64,000 nt of DNA from Nitratireductor indicus C115 (GCF_000300515.1 NZ_AMSI01000011.1:1-64000), one strand, 5' to 3'. Numbered from the stretch's first letter, positions 48,711 through 58,295 are shown. Notes: a model not told the origin generated them from the sequence alone. A program made the numbers and translations.

Positions 48711-50129
48711 ATGACCGCCAAATCTCTCATCGACGCCTTCGATTGCTCGCCCGAACGGCTGAGGAGCCTCGTACAGGATACGATCAAGGGGGCGGACGAC
48801 GGCGAACTCTTCCTCGAATACAGCGAAGGAGAGGCGCTGGTCTATGATGACGGCCGCCTCAAGACGGCGAATTTCAATACCGACCAGGGCTTTGGCCTGC
48901 GCGCGGTGGCTGGGGAAACGTCGGGTTATGCCCATTCGAGCGAACTGAGCGAAGCGGCGCTGAAACGGGCCGCCGATGCCGTATCCACGGTCAAGGACGG
49001 CTATTCCGGCACGCTCGCAGCCGGTCCGAGCGGTACGAATCAACGTCTCTACGGCGAAGAGAATCCCATTTCCGCACCGGGCTTCGAGGAAAAGGCGAAG
49101 CTCCTGCAGGAGATCGATGCCTGGGTGCGCGCCCGCGACCCGCGCGTGCGCCAGGTCACCGCATCGCTCGCTGCCTCCTGGCAGCAGGTGGAAATCCTGC
49201 GCGCCGACGGCCAGATCGCGCGCGACATCCGTCCGCTGGTGCGGGTCAACGTGTCTGTCATGGTCGGCGAGGGAGACCGGCAGGAAACAGGTTCCTACGG
49301 CATGGGCGGACGCAAGAGTTTTGGAGAATTCCTGGCGGAAGACTCCTGGCAGTTCGCAGCCAGCGAGGCCTTGCGCCAGGCGCTGGTCAATCTCGAGGCG
49401 GTCCCCTCGCCTGCCGGAACGTTCGACATCGTTCTGGCCAATGGCTGGCCGGGCGTTATGCTGCATGAAGCTGTCGGCCATGGGCTTGAGGGCGATTTCA
49501 ACCGCAAGAAGACATCGGCCTTCGCGGGGCTGATGGGCCAGCAGGTCGCGGCAAAGGGCGTTACGGTTGTGGACGACGGCACCATCTCCGAGCGGCGCGG
49601 CTCGCTGACCATCGACGACGAAGGCACGCCATCGGCCCGCAATGTGCTGATCGAGGACGGCAAGCTCGTCGGCTACATGCAGGATCGGCAGAATGCGCGC
49701 CTGATGGGCATGCGCGCCACCGGCAACGGGCGGCGCGAATCCTATGCGCATGAACCCATGCCGCGCATGACCAACACCTATATGACCAATGGTGACAAGA
49801 CGCCGGAAGAGATCATCGCGTCGGTGAAGAATGGCATTTATGCCGTCTCGTTCGGCGGCGGACAGGTGGATATCACGTCCGGCAAGTTCGTCTTCGGCTG
49901 CACCGAAGCCTATATGATCGAAGACGGAAAGGTGACCCAGCCGATCAAGGGCGCGATGCTGATCGGCAACGGGCCGGATGCCATGCACCGCGTCTCCATG
50001 GTCGGCAACGACATGACGCTCGACAATGGCATCGGCATGTGCGGCAAGGCCGGCCAGGGTGTGCCGGTCGGCGTCGGCCAGCCGCATCTTCGCATGGACC
50101 AGATGACGGTGGGCGGAACCAAGGCGTGA
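48711..50129 (+). CDS. tldD: Metalloprotease TldD
   Basis: Zinc protease of 472 aa that acts with a TldE/PmbA partner on unfolded peptides, such as the microcin and CcdA precursors in E. coli. The metal motif HExxxH is in LHEAVGHGLEGDF (about 251). The C-terminal half carries DNGIGMCGKAGQGVPVGVGQ. I start at 48711, where AGGA lies 6 bases upstream of the ATG; an earlier Met at 48681 has no SD. TldE is not in the window. The sirtuin gene starts at the last base of the stop, so the two are coupled. A tldD gene beside the cox operon is common in rhizobia. Confidence 0.94.
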   Translation: MTAKSLIDAFDCSPERLRSLVQDTIKGADDGELFLEYSEGEALVYDDGRLKTANFNTDQGFGLRAVAGETSGYAHSSELSEAALKRAADAVSTVKDGYSGTLAAGPSGTNQRLYGEENPISAPGFEEKAKLLQEIDAWVRARDPRVRQVTASLAASWQQVEILRADGQIARDIRPLVRVNVSVMVGEGDRQETGSYGMGGRKSFGEFLAEDSWQFAASEALRQALVNLEAVPSPAGTFDIVLANGWPGVMLHEAVGHGLEGDFNRKKTSAFAGLMGQQVAAKGVTVVDDGTISERRGSLTIDDEGTPSARNVLIEDGKLVGYMQDRQNARLMGMRATGNGRRESYAHEPMPRMTNTYMTNGDKTPEEIIASVKNGIYAVSFGGGQVDITSGKFVFGCTEAYMIEDGKVTQPIKGAMLIGNGPDAMHRVSMVGNDMTLDNGIGMCGKAGQGVPVGVGQPHLRMDQMTVGGTKA

Positions 50130-50830
50130 TGCGCTTTACATCCATCGTCGTTCTGACCGGTGCGGGGGTCTCTGCCGAATCGGGCATCGACACGTTCCGC
50201 ACCAAGGACGGATTGTGGTCCAAGATCGACTATCGCGATGTGGCGACACCGGAAGGCTATGCCGCCAACCCCGTGCTGGTGCACGAGTTCTACAATATGC
50301 GCCGTCGCAAGATCGCGACGGTCGAACCCAATGATGCGCACCGCGCACTTGCCCGGCTCGAACGGGGGTTTCGGGGCGATTTCCTGCTCGTGACGCAGAA
50401 TGTCGATGACCTGCATGAACGCGCAGGCTCGAAGAAACTGATCCACATGCATGGCGAGCATCGCAAGGCGCTTTGCGCCCGGTGCGGCAGCCGGTCGCCC
50501 TGGGAAGGCGACATGTCCGTCGAAACCGCCTGCCCCTCCTGTGGCGCCGTCGGCCATATGCGCCCGGACATCGTCTGGTTCGGCGAAATGCCCTACCAGA
50601 TGGACCGCATCTACGATGCGTTGCGGCTGGCCGATCTCTTCATCTCCATCGGCACGTCAGGCAATGTTTATCCGGCTGCCCAGTTTGTCCAGGAAGCGGG
50701 CCGCAACGGCGCGCATACGATCGAGCTCAATCTCGAACCATCGGAGACCTTCGACGATTTCGACGAGGCGATCCATGGCCCCGCCGGCAAGGTCGTGCCT
50801 GAGTATGTGGACTGGCTTCTCAAGCTCTGA
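50129..50830 (+). CDS. NAD-dependent deacylase, sirtuin (CobB-like)
   Basis: Sir2-family protein deacylase of 233 aa. The NAD loop is TGAGVSAESGI (about 11-20), and the central motif is TQNVDDLHERAGS. The catalytic histidine is in HMHGE. Zinc cysteines are in CARCG and CPSCG. The acyl-recognition residues RPDIVWFGEMP follow, and the tyrosine and arginine that allow desuccinylation in class III sirtuins seem to be present (Y58-R61-like region EFYNMRRR; inference). The ATG is 1 base into the tldD stop (TGATG). Confidence 0.94.
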   Translation: MRFTSIVVLTGAGVSAESGIDTFRTKDGLWSKIDYRDVATPEGYAANPVLVHEFYNMRRRKIATVEPNDAHRALARLERGFRGDFLLVTQNVDDLHERAGSKKLIHMHGEHRKALCARCGSRSPWEGDMSVETACPSCGAVGHMRPDIVWFGEMPYQMDRIYDALRLADLFISIGTSGNVYPAAQFVQEAGRNGAHTIELNLEPSETFDDFDEAIHGPAGKVVPEYVDWLLKL

Positions 50831-50841
50831 CGGTTAGAAAA

Positions 50842-52077
50842 TCAGCGCCCGCGTCGCAGCAGCGCCACCGCTTCCACATGCGGCGACCAGAGGAACTGGT
50901 CTATAGGCACGACGCGCTCCACCGCGTATCCACCCTCGATCAGGATCGAGAGATCGCGGGCGAGCGTACCTGGATTGCAGGAAACAGCGGCAACGCGCCC
51001 GATCTTCGAGCGCGCGATCTGGCGTGACTGGAGCTCGGCACCGGCGCGCGGCGGATCGAAGACGAGGCCGTCGAAGACGTCGAGTTCGCGTGGCAGCAAC
51101 GGTCGGTGAAAAAGGTCGCGTTTCTCGGCTGTTACCGGCTTCAACGCGGGCCATCCACGCGCGGCCTGATCCAGCGCGGCAAGCGCTGCCTGATCGCCTT
51201 CCACTGCCTGCACGCGGGCATTTACCGCGAGGCGCAAGGCAAAGGTGCCGCTGCCGGCAAAAAGATCGGCGATATGCCTTGCTCCGGCAAGATGGTTCTC
51301 CACGAGATCCGCCATGGCCGTTTCGGCGGGAAGTGTCGCCTGAAGGAAACCGCCGGGCGGGATCGCGACGGGCACCTCAGCGAACAGAACCGTCGGCTTC
51401 ATCGCTTCCACGATGATTTCATCATCGGCCGTCAGGCGCGCAAATCCCCTCGCCAGAACGAAATCGATAACCGAGCGGCGTTGCCGTTCGCCGAGCTTCC
51501 CGGCACCGGTAACCGCTATGTCCAGCCCTGTAGCCGTCGCCGTGACGGCCATATGAAAGGCTTTCGGCGTGGCCGCGATCATCTTGGCGAGTTCGCGCAA
51601 TTCCGGCAAAGCTTCCACGATTTCGGGCCGCGCGACCGGGCATTCCTCCACCACCACGATGCGATGCGACTGGCCTGCATTGAAACCCAGCAGAACCTCG
51701 TTTCCAAGCCGCCTTGCCGAAAAGGTTACGCGACGGCGCGCGTTCGGCGCACAGGCTACAAGCGGAGCGACTTCCGTTTCGATACCACGCGCGGCAAGCG
51801 CGCGCACGACCTTGTCGCGCTTCCATTCGCGATAGGCCTGTTCCTCCAGATGCTGAACGGAGCAACCGCCGCACTGGCCGAAATGCCGGCATGCGGGCTC
51901 CACGCGCAGGGGCGAGGCCGTCTTGATCTCCACCTTGCGGGCGCGCCCTTTCTCGACCTCGGCCTCAATCGTCTCGCCGGGCAAGCCGAAGGGTACATAG
52001 ACAGGCCCCTGCCGCGCATTGGCCACGCCGTCGCCCTGCGCGCCAAGATGATCGATGGTCAGCGCTTCGCGCCTCAT
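50842..52077 (-). CDS. TrmA/RlmD-like 23S rRNA or tRNA uracil-C5 methyltransferase
   Basis: AdoMet-dependent RNA methyltransferase of 411 aa. An N-terminal TRAM-like domain (1-55) is followed by iron-sulfur cysteines C63, C69 and C72 with a fourth in EECPVA (about 146). The C-terminal fold has DLFAGSGTFAL (AdoMet), DPPRAGA and the nucleophile in SCNPGTLARDL. This is the RlmD/TrmA/RumA group that methylates U at C5, and the exact target base is not certain. It starts within the tlyA stop (4-base overlap, ATGA), so the two methyltransferases are coupled. Confidence 0.9.
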   Translation of the reverse strand: MRREALTIDHLGAQGDGVANARQGPVYVPFGLPGETIEAEVEKGRARKVEIKTASPLRVEPACRHFGQCGGCSVQHLEEQAYREWKRDKVVRALAARGIETEVAPLVACAPNARRRVTFSARRLGNEVLLGFNAGQSHRIVVVEECPVARPEIVEALPELRELAKMIAATPKAFHMAVTATATGLDIAVTGAGKLGERQRRSVIDFVLARGFARLTADDEIIVEAMKPTVLFAEVPVAIPPGGFLQATLPAETAMADLVENHLAGARHIADLFAGSGTFALRLAVNARVQAVEGDQAALAALDQAARGWPALKPVTAEKRDLFHRPLLPRELDVFDGLVFDPPRAGAELQSRQIARSKIGRVAAVSCNPGTLARDLSILIEGGYAVERVVPIDQFLWSPHVEAVALLRRGR

Positions 52078-52805
52078 GCCTTTACTCCTGAAAGCAGGAA
52101 TTCCCGATTGCCGTCACCGCCCTCTATGGGGGAAGGAACGAGCCCCGTCGAGCGCCATCCCGCATTCGTGTCGAGCCATGCCCGCAATTCGTCAGCCACC
52201 GCCTGCGCCATTGCCGGATCGCGCAGCAGCCCCCCTTTGCCAATGGCCTTGCGGCCGGCTTCGAATTGCGGCTTGACCAGAAACAGGCCGCGGGCACCCG
52301 GCAATGCAAGATCGAGCGCGGGCGGCAATGCCAGTTTCAGCGAGATGAAACTCACGTCCGAAACCAGAAAGTCGGGCCGCCGGCCACCGATTTCATCCAA
52401 TGTCAGGGAGCGAGCATTGATGCCTTCGAGGTTGGTCACGCGCGGGTCGTCGCGGACCCGCCGGTCCATCTGGCCCGTGCCGACATCGATGGCCGTCACA
52501 TGCGCCGCACCGCGCTCCAGAAGTACCTGCGTGAAGCCCCCGGTCGAGGCGCCAATGTCGAGCGCCTCACAACCCGCCGGATTGAGACCAAAGGCATCGA
52601 GCCCGCGCAGAAGCTTCAGCGCGGCGCGCGAGACATAGAGACTGGCGGGATCATCGACGACGATCCGGGCGTCGACCGCAACCGTCTGACCCGGCTTCTT
52701 CGCAACCGCATCATTCACCGTAACGGTGCCGCGCAGAACTGCGTCACGCGCCCGCGCCCGGCTGTCAAACAGGCCGCGCTCGACAAGAAGCTGGTCCAGC
52801 CTCAT
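52074..52805 (-). CDS. TlyA family rRNA methyltransferase/hemolysin-like
   Basis: Protein of 243 aa. An N-terminal S4 RNA-binding domain (RLDQLLVERGLFDSRARAR) is followed by an FtsJ-like methyltransferase with ALDIGASTGGFTQVLLERGA and the DLALPGARGLFLVKPQFEAG segment. Mycobacterial TlyA makes 2'-O-methyl C in 16S and 23S rRNA; this group is otherwise named for putative hemolysins. GAGG lies 8 bases before the ATG and belongs to the preceding leader ORF. It is coupled to the downstream TrmA-like gene, so an RNA modification unit follows dxs (67-base gap). Confidence 0.92.
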   Translation of the reverse strand: MRLDQLLVERGLFDSRARARDAVLRGTVTVNDAVAKKPGQTVAVDARIVVDDPASLYVSRAALKLLRGLDAFGLNPAGCEALDIGASTGGFTQVLLERGAAHVTAIDVGTGQMDRRVRDDPRVTNLEGINARSLTLDEIGGRRPDFLVSDVSFISLKLALPPALDLALPGARGLFLVKPQFEAGRKAIGKGGLLRDPAMAQAVADELRAWLDTNAGWRSTGLVPSPIEGGDGNREFLLSGVKA

Positions 52806-52834
52806 GGGGTTGGCCTCATGGGGGGTGGCCGCAT
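52802..52834 (-). CDS. Candidate 10-codon leader ORF upstream of tlyA
   Basis: On the minus strand ATG at 52832-52834 opens a frame for MRPPPMRPTP and a TGA at 52802-52804, which overlaps the tlyA start (ATGA). AAAGG lies 8 bases upstream of its ATG. The frame is created by three near copies (14, 15 and 14 bp) of GGCCACCCCCATG. Five of the ten codons are proline. This is a prediction only; a coding role is not proven. Confidence 0.4.
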   Translation of the reverse strand: MRPPPMRPTP

Positions 52835-52872
52835 GGGGGTGGCCTTTGCGCCTGGCATCAACACAAACCTGC

Positions 52873-54789
52873 TCAGGCGCGCGCCGCGTGCTCGGAACGC
52901 TGTCCTAACGCGGTGAAGACCGTACGCACGATGGAAGCAGCATCGAGCCCGGCATCTTCCACCATGCGCTCGGGCTTGGCGTGGTCGACAAAGCGGTCCG
53001 GCATGGCCAGAGGCCGCACCTTGAGACCGGTTTCAAGAAGCCCTTCATGGGCGAGGAAATTCAGGACATGCGATCCGAAGCCACCAATCGAGCCTTCCTC
53101 GACGGTCAGGAGAACCTCGTGGTCGCGGGCAAGCCTGCGGACCAGTTCTTCATCCAGAGGCTTGGCGAAACGAGCATCCGCGACGGTGGTGGAAAGACCA
53201 GCCGCCTCCAGTTCCTCCGCGGCCTTGAGACAATCCTGCAAGCGGCTGCCGAAGGATAGGAGCGCCACCTTGCCGCCCTCACGCAGCACGCGCCCCCTGC
53301 CGATGGGAAGAACGTCTCCCCGCTCGGGCATATCGACGCCGACACCGTCGCCGCGCGGATAGCGAAAGGCAATAGGACCGGCATCGTGCACACAGGCCGT
53401 GCGCACCATGTGCCGCAACTCCGCCTCGTCGGCGGCAGCCATCACCACCATATTGGGAAGGCTTGCCAGATACGTCACGTCGAAGGCGCCGCAATGGGTC
53501 GGACCATCGGCCCCCACATAGCCGGCGCGGTCGATGGCGAAGCGCACGGGCAGGTTCTGCAACGCAACATCATGGACCACCTGGTCATAGGCGCGCTGGA
53601 GAAAGGTCGAATAAATGGCAACGAACGGTTTCAACCCCTCGGTGGCGAGACCGGCCGCAAAGGTGACCGCATGCTGTTCGGCGATGCCGACATCGAAAGT
53701 GCGCTCGGGGAACTCCTTGCCGAAGAGATCAAGCCCAGTACCGGACGGCATGGCGGCGGTCACCGCAACGACGCGCTCGTCCTCGCGCGCCTCGGCGATC
53801 AACGACTGGGCAAACACCTTGGTGTAGCTTGGGGCATTGGCCGGTGCCTTTGCCTGAGCGCCAGTGATGACGTCGAACCTGTTGACGCCGTGATATTTGT
53901 CCTCGGCGGCCTCGGCGGGGGCATAGCCTTTGCCCTTCTTCGTCACCACATGGATGAGCACCGGTCCATTGCCGTGGTCCCGCACATTCTTCAGCACCGG
54001 GACAAGGTGCCTGAGATTGTGTCCGTCTATGGGACCGATATGGAAAAAGCCCATTTCCTCAAACAGGGTTCCACCCGTCACATAGCCGCGGGCATGCTCG
54101 ACGGCGCGCGTTACGGCGCGGTCGACCCCCTTGCCCAATGCAGCCGTCAGTTTCTTACCCAGTTCGCGAACGCCCTGATAGGCGCGGCCTGAGGCCAGGC
54201 GTGCCAGATAGGCGCTCATTGCGCCCTGCGGCGGAGCAATGGACATGTCGTTGTCGTTGAGGATCACGATCAGGCGGGCATCGAGCGAGCCGGCATTGTT
54301 CATGGCCTCATAGGCCATGCCGGCGGAAAGCGCGCCATCGCCGATCACCGCGATCACATTGCGCCGCTCGCCCTTCAGATCGCGCGCCACGGCCATGCCA
54401 AGGCCCGCGGAAATGGAAGTGGAGGAATGCGCCGTCCCGAAGGGATCGTATTCGCTTTCGGTGCGCTTGGTGAAACCATAAAGCCCACCCTCCTGCCGGA
54501 GCGTGCGAATGCGGTCGCGACGGCCAGTCAGAATCTTGTGGGGATATGCCTGATGGCCCACATCCCAGATAAGACGATCTGCGGGAGTGTCGAAGACATA
54601 GTGCAAGGCAAGGGTCAATTCGACCACGCCGAGACCGGCGCCCAGGTGACCGCCCGTGCGCGACACCGCGTCGATCAACTCCGAACGCAATTCTGCGGCA
54701 AGCGCGGGAAGATCGTCTTCGGAGAAGCGTTTCAGATCGGCCGGATACGCAACCTTGTCGAGGAGGGGCGTGTCGGGTGGCGATTTCAT
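52873..54789 (-). CDS. dxs: 1-deoxy-D-xylulose-5-phosphate synthase
   Basis: First enzyme of the MEP pathway; thiamine diphosphate-dependent condensation of pyruvate and glyceraldehyde-3-phosphate (638 aa). The signature [18 protein letters not shown] (thiamine site) and the catalytic glutamate region [19 protein letters not shown] are present; the pyrimidine domain and C-terminal transketolase domain follow. It belongs with ispH (40 kb) in isoprenoid synthesis. It is followed on the same strand by tlyA and the TrmA-like gene. Confidence 0.97.
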   Translation of the reverse strand: MKSPPDTPLLDKVAYPADLKRFSEDDLPALAAELRSELIDAVSRTGGHLGAGLGVVELTLALHYVFDTPADRLIWDVGHQAYPHKILTGRRDRIRTLRQEGGLYGFTKRTESEYDPFGTAHSSTSISAGLGMAVARDLKGERRNVIAVIGDGALSAGMAYEAMNNAGSLDARLIVILNDNDMSIAPPQGAMSAYLARLASGRAYQGVRELGKKLTAALGKGVDRAVTRAVEHARGYVTGGTLFEEMGFFHIGPIDGHNLRHLVPVLKNVRDHGNGPVLIHVVTKKGKGYAPAEAAEDKYHGVNRFDVITGAQAKAPANAPSYTKVFAQSLIAEAREDERVVAVTAAMPSGTGLDLFGKEFPERTFDVGIAEQHAVTFAAGLATEGLKPFVAIYSTFLQRAYDQVVHDVALQNLPVRFAIDRAGYVGADGPTHCGAFDVTYLASLPNMVVMAAADEAELRHMVRTACVHDAGPIAFRYPRGDGVGVDMPERGDVLPIGRGRVLREGGKVALLSFGSRLQDCLKAAEELEAAGLSTTVADARFAKPLDEELVRRLARDHEVLLTVEEGSIGGFGSHVLNFLAHEGLLETGLKVRPLAMPDRFVDHAKPERMVEDAGLDAASIVRTVFTALGQRSEHAARA

Positions 54790-55011
54790 TGAGCGTCACC
54801 TCGCCTGTTGGCATTGAAGGGTCATAGGACTTCGGCCGCCGAAAGTAAACGGAATGTCGCAAAACAAAACCATTCACTTCCGACCTTGTACGAAAGAACA
54901 AGCGCCGGCGGGAGATCTGTCAGAAAGGTGAGAAAAATCAGAAAAAACAACGCCCGCTGAACCGGCTGAAACTGGCCAGACAGGAAACCGCAGCATATGT
55001 TTGCTGGCGTG

Positions 55012-55263
55012 TCAGCCCTCGTCGAGAGGCTCCGAGCCCGTCGGCTGGCCCTCGCGGGAAAGGCGAATCTTCTCCACCTTGTCCTCTGCGGCCTTCAGCA
55101 GACGGTCGCAATGCTTTTTTAACGCCTCGCCGCGCTCATAGATGCGGATCGACTGGTCAAGCGGGACATCGCCGCGCTCAAGGTCTTCCACGATCTTCTC
55201 GAGCGCCTCAAGGGCCTGCTCGAAGCTCATCGCCTTGATGTCGTCGTTGGCGTCTTCGGCCAT
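55012..55263 (-). CDS. xseB: Exodeoxyribonuclease VII small subunit
   Basis: Small subunit of exonuclease VII (83 aa) that joins XseA to degrade single-stranded DNA. The pattern [20 protein letters not shown], then [14 protein letters not shown] and a C-terminal KIRL, is typical of the family. Its ATG lies 3 bases after the HDAC stop, so it is coupled to that gene. xseA is not in the window. The 222-bp stretch to dxs (54790-55011) has no gene and no clear terminator. Confidence 0.95.
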   Translation of the reverse strand: MAEDANDDIKAMSFEQALEALEKIVEDLERGDVPLDQSIRIYERGEALKKHCDRLLKAAEDKVEKIRLSREGQPTGSEPLDEG

Positions 55264-55266
55264 TCT

Positions 55267-56193
55267 TCATCCCTTCATCAAACGGCCGACATGGGCTGCG
55301 ACCGACGCGGAAAGTCCTTCGAGGTCGTAGCCACCTTCCAGCAGGCTGACAAGGCGTCCCTGTGACAAACGGTCGGCCTTCTCCATCAGCACACCCGTTG
55401 CCCAGTCGAAATCCTCGGTCTGAAAGTTGAGCTCAGCAAGCGGGTCGCGCCAATGGGCATCGAATCCTGCAGATATGATGATCAGGTCGGGGGAGAACCG
55501 GTCAAGTGCTGGCAGGACAAGCGCGTTGAGGGCTTCCCGAAAGGCTTCCGACCCGGCTCCCGGCGGCAGCGGCGCGTTCACGATGTTGCCCACGCCCGTC
55601 TCGTCGCGGGCGCCTGTGCCGGGGTAGAGCGGCATCTGGTGCGTGGAGCAGTAAAGAACCGTCGGGTCGTCCCAGAATATATCCTGCGTCCCGTTGCCGT
55701 GATGCACGTCCCAATCGACTATGGCAACGCGCTCGGCACCGTGCTTGCGCTGCGCATGACGGGCAGCGATGGCGGCGTTGTTGAACAGGCAGAACCCCAT
55801 TGCCCGGTCTTTTTCGGCATGGTGGCCGGGCGGCCGTCCCGCCACGAAGACATTGCCCGCCTCGCCGGAAAAGACATCGTCCACCGCCGCGTTCGCACCG
55901 CCAATGGCAAGCAGCGCGGCCTCGAAGCTCTTCGGGCTTACCGTCGTGTCCTCGTCGATCCGCGCCATTCCCTTCTCGGGAATGCTCATTTTGACCTTGT
56001 CCAGGTGATGCTGCGGGTGCGCATAAAGTATGGTCGCCTCGTCCCCCAGCGGCGCCTCGAGCCTTTCCAGATAGGCAAAGGGCTCGTCATCCAGCCGGTC
56101 GACGATTGCCCGCAGGCGATCCGGCCTTTCGGGATGGCCAGGCGGCGTCAGATGCTCGCGGCAGACCGGATGAGTATAGAAACGCGTTCTCAT
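55267..56193 (-). CDS. Histone deacetylase-like (acetylpolyamine/acetoin-type) hydrolase
   Basis: Zinc hydrolase of the class II HDAC/AcuC family (308 aa). The opening TRFYTHPVCREHLTPPGHPERPDRL is typical. The HDAC core is RPPGHHAEKDRAMGFC, DWDVHHGNGTQ (zinc D and H) and SAGFDAH. I start at 56193; earlier Mets at 56229 and 56259 add residues with no family match, and no start has a clear SD. Family members remove acyl groups from polyamines or proteins; the substrate is unknown. xseB follows 3 bases later. Confidence 0.92.
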   Translation of the reverse strand: MRTRFYTHPVCREHLTPPGHPERPDRLRAIVDRLDDEPFAYLERLEAPLGDEATILYAHPQHHLDKVKMSIPEKGMARIDEDTTVSPKSFEAALLAIGGANAAVDDVFSGEAGNVFVAGRPPGHHAEKDRAMGFCLFNNAAIAARHAQRKHGAERVAIVDWDVHHGNGTQDIFWDDPTVLYCSTHQMPLYPGTGARDETGVGNIVNAPLPPGAGSEAFREALNALVLPALDRFSPDLIIISAGFDAHWRDPLAELNFQTEDFDWATGVLMEKADRLSQGRLVSLLEGGYDLEGLSASVAAHVGRLMKG

Positions 56194-56305
56194 GCCGCGA
56201 GTGTAATTGCCAAAGCATAGCTTGGCCATGACGACGCCATATGCCGTCTGTCGTTTCAACAGGCTGTTTTCACGCGCGGCAGTCCAATCGCGGAGGAACG
56301 CTCAT

Positions 56306-56941
56306 CTATTGTCCATCGGCGTTTGGCATAATCGGGCTGTCCGGGGCACAATTCCACATCCTCAATCCCTCGAGCAGTCTCTTGAAGGCAGCCACCGCCC
56401 GCTTGGAGACCGCCGCCGGATCGTCCGCATTGGCGATCCACAATGAGGCATGCAGGCTTGCACCGTTGATCACACGAGCTGTCGCCTCGGCGTCGATAAA
56501 TTTCAGCAGTCCGGCCTCTTCCAACCGCGTGAGGCTTTGCGACAGGGAACGGATGCAGCCTGTCTGATGGGGCCATTTATATGGATCGCCCAGGACCGCT
56601 GGTCCGTCGAGCAGCATGATGCGCTGAATTTCGGGCTCAAGCGCCATCTCGATATACCCCACACATTCGGCAACAAAGCCCTGCCAGGGGTCTTCGTAAC
56701 TTTCCGCAACGCCATTCAAGCGTTCGCTCATCTCCGCGTCGATCTCTACAATCACCGCCCTCAGCAACCCCTCCTTACCACCGAAATGATGATAAAGAGC
56801 GCCCCGCGTCAGGCCAGCCTCAGCGGTGAACTCATCCATTGAAGCAGCAGCATAGCCCACGGTGCCGAACGCCTGGCGGGCCGCCTTTATGAGCTTGGCT
56901 CGAGTTTCAGCGATCATTTCACTTCGCGGTTTATGCGCCAT
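56306..56941 (-). CDS. TetR/AcrR family transcriptional repressor
   Basis: DNA-binding repressor of 211 aa. The N-terminal helix-turn-helix is AAASMDEFTAEAGLTRGALY, in the usual TetR place (about residues 31-50). The start Met at 56941 (MAHKPRSEM) has a purine-rich SD GAAAGAAGAAA; longer frames run through the operator region. The C-terminal ligand domain is weakly conserved. It is divergent from an MFS gene, with three palindromic operators in the 119-bp gap, so it represses itself and the transporter until an unknown ligand binds. Confidence 0.93.
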   Translation of the reverse strand: MAHKPRSEMIAETRAKLIKAARQAFGTVGYAAASMDEFTAEAGLTRGALYHHFGGKEGLLRAVIVEIDAEMSERLNGVAESYEDPWQGFVAECVGYIEMALEPEIQRIMLLDGPAVLGDPYKWPHQTGCIRSLSQSLTRLEEAGLLKFIDAEATARVINGASLHASLWIANADDPAAVSKRAVAAFKRLLEGLRMWNCAPDSPIMPNADGQ

Positions 56942-56956
56942 CGTTTCTTCTTTCAC

Positions 56957-57024
56957 ATACGCAACGTATATTAATTGACATACGGATCGTATGTCACTAT
57001 GTGCCTGAGCATACGCCGCGTATG
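56957..57024. promoter_or_regulatory. Divergent TetR/MFS promoters with three palindromic operators
   Basis: Three copies of ATACG-N3-CGTAT occur. Site 1 (56957-56969) has 5-bp arms. Site 2 (56976-56996) has perfect 9-bp arms TGACATACG/CGTATGTCA. Site 3 (57010-57024) has 6-bp arms CATACG/CGTATG. The MFS promoter is TTGACA (56975-56980), 17 bases, TATGTG (56998-57003), so site 2 covers its -35 and spacer and site 3 its start. The tetR promoter is GTGACA (56992-56997), 18 bases, TAATAT (56968-56973) on the minus strand, again overlapped by sites 2 and 1. Confidence 0.8.
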
Positions 57025-57060
57025 TAAACCCGATCAAAGTTCGCATCAAGGACAGTTCCA

Positions 57061-58281
57061 ATGCCCAACCCCTATCGCGAAATATTCAAAGTGCCAGGTA
57101 CCAAGGGTTTCGCCGCCGCAGGTTTCATAGCCCGGCTCCCCATCGCAATGGCTCCGATCGGCATCGTTGCCATGTTGTCACAAACCCATGGCGAATACTG
57201 GCTTGCGGGCGCCGTCTCAGCCACCTTCGCCCTTACCAATGCCTTTGTGGCGCCACAGATCTCGCGGCTGGTCGACAGACACGGTCAAACCGCTCTGTTG
57301 GTGCCCACCAGCGTCGTTTCGGTAGCCGCCTTCCTCACGCTCATCCTGGCCGCCAATCAAGACTGGCCTGCCTGGACGATGTTCTTTTCGGCCTTGCTCG
57401 CTGCGACAATGCCGAGCATACCCGCCATGGTTCGCGCACGCTGGAGCGAGATTTTCCGCGACCGGCCCGAGCTTAACACCGCCTTTGCTTTCGAATCGGT
57501 CGCCGATGAACTCGTCTACATCGCAGGCGCATCGCTTTCCGTCGGCTTGAGCGTCGCTCTTTTTCCCGAGGCAGGCATGTTGGCGAGTACGCTGTTCCTT
57601 GCAGTAGGCATCGCCGCCTTCGTGCTGCAGCGTTCGACCGAACCCCGTGTGCGTCCGTTCGAAGGTGGCAGGACGATATCGGCAATTCGCCTGCGGCCTG
57701 TACAGATCATCACTGTTGCGCTTGTCTTCGTCGGCTCCATCTTTGCCACCGCAGAAGTGAGCGCTGTAGCGATTACCAAGGAGCTCGGTCAACCGGGTGC
57801 GGCAAGCCTGGTGATCGGCGTCTACGCCGTCGGCTCATTTGTGATCGGCATCATCGTTGGAGCACTGAACCTGAAGATGCCGCTGCAGCGTCAGTTCGCC
57901 ATCGCTGTCGCCGTGATCGCGCTAACCACTGTACCGCTACTTTTTGCAGACACGGTGGCACTTCTTGCAGTCACCGTATTCATCAGCGGCATGGCGGTCT
58001 CACCAACCTTCATCACTGCCTTCGGTCTCATTGAGCGACGCGTTCCGGAGGCCATGCTGACGGAAGGCATCACTTGGGTGATGACCGGCATCGGCATCGG
58101 CATGGCACTCGGCGCATTCGTCGCCGGCTGGGTCGTCGACGTCTACGGACCCCGCAACGGGTTCTGGGTCTCGGTGATAGCGGGAACCGCCTCCTTCCTG
58201 ACGGTCCTGCTCGGCCAGAGCAGCCTCTCGGGCGCACGGAGCCCCGATGCTTCCGCGCCCATTGCCCAGCCCGCTGAATGA
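57061..58281 (+). CDS. MFS transporter
   Basis: Inner-membrane major facilitator of 406 aa with about 12 hydrophobic helices. Acidic and basic loop residues such as RLVDRHGQ fall where the family has its conserved loop between helices 2 and 3. The substrate is not known; the regulated TetR context suggests efflux of a toxic or signalling compound. It starts at 57061, about 50 bases after the predicted transcription start. It ends before a GNRA-loop hairpin and the convergent ribB gene. Confidence 0.88.
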   Translation: MPNPYREIFKVPGTKGFAAAGFIARLPIAMAPIGIVAMLSQTHGEYWLAGAVSATFALTNAFVAPQISRLVDRHGQTALLVPTSVVSVAAFLTLILAANQDWPAWTMFFSALLAATMPSIPAMVRARWSEIFRDRPELNTAFAFESVADELVYIAGASLSVGLSVALFPEAGMLASTLFLAVGIAAFVLQRSTEPRVRPFEGGRTISAIRLRPVQIITVALVFVGSIFATAEVSAVAITKELGQPGAASLVIGVYAVGSFVIGIIVGALNLKMPLQRQFAIAVAVIALTTVPLLFADTVALLAVTVFISGMAVSPTFITAFGLIERRVPEAMLTEGITWVMTGIGIGMALGAFVAGWVVDVYGPRNGFWVSVIAGTASFLTVLLGQSSLSGARSPDASAPIAQPAE

Positions 58282-58295
58282 CAGATGGCAAGCCT

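Noticed and set aside
48243-50087. Open frame of 614 codons opposite ialB and tldD
   Set aside because: It crosses the ialB terminator and the tldD gene on the other strand and has no recognised motif.
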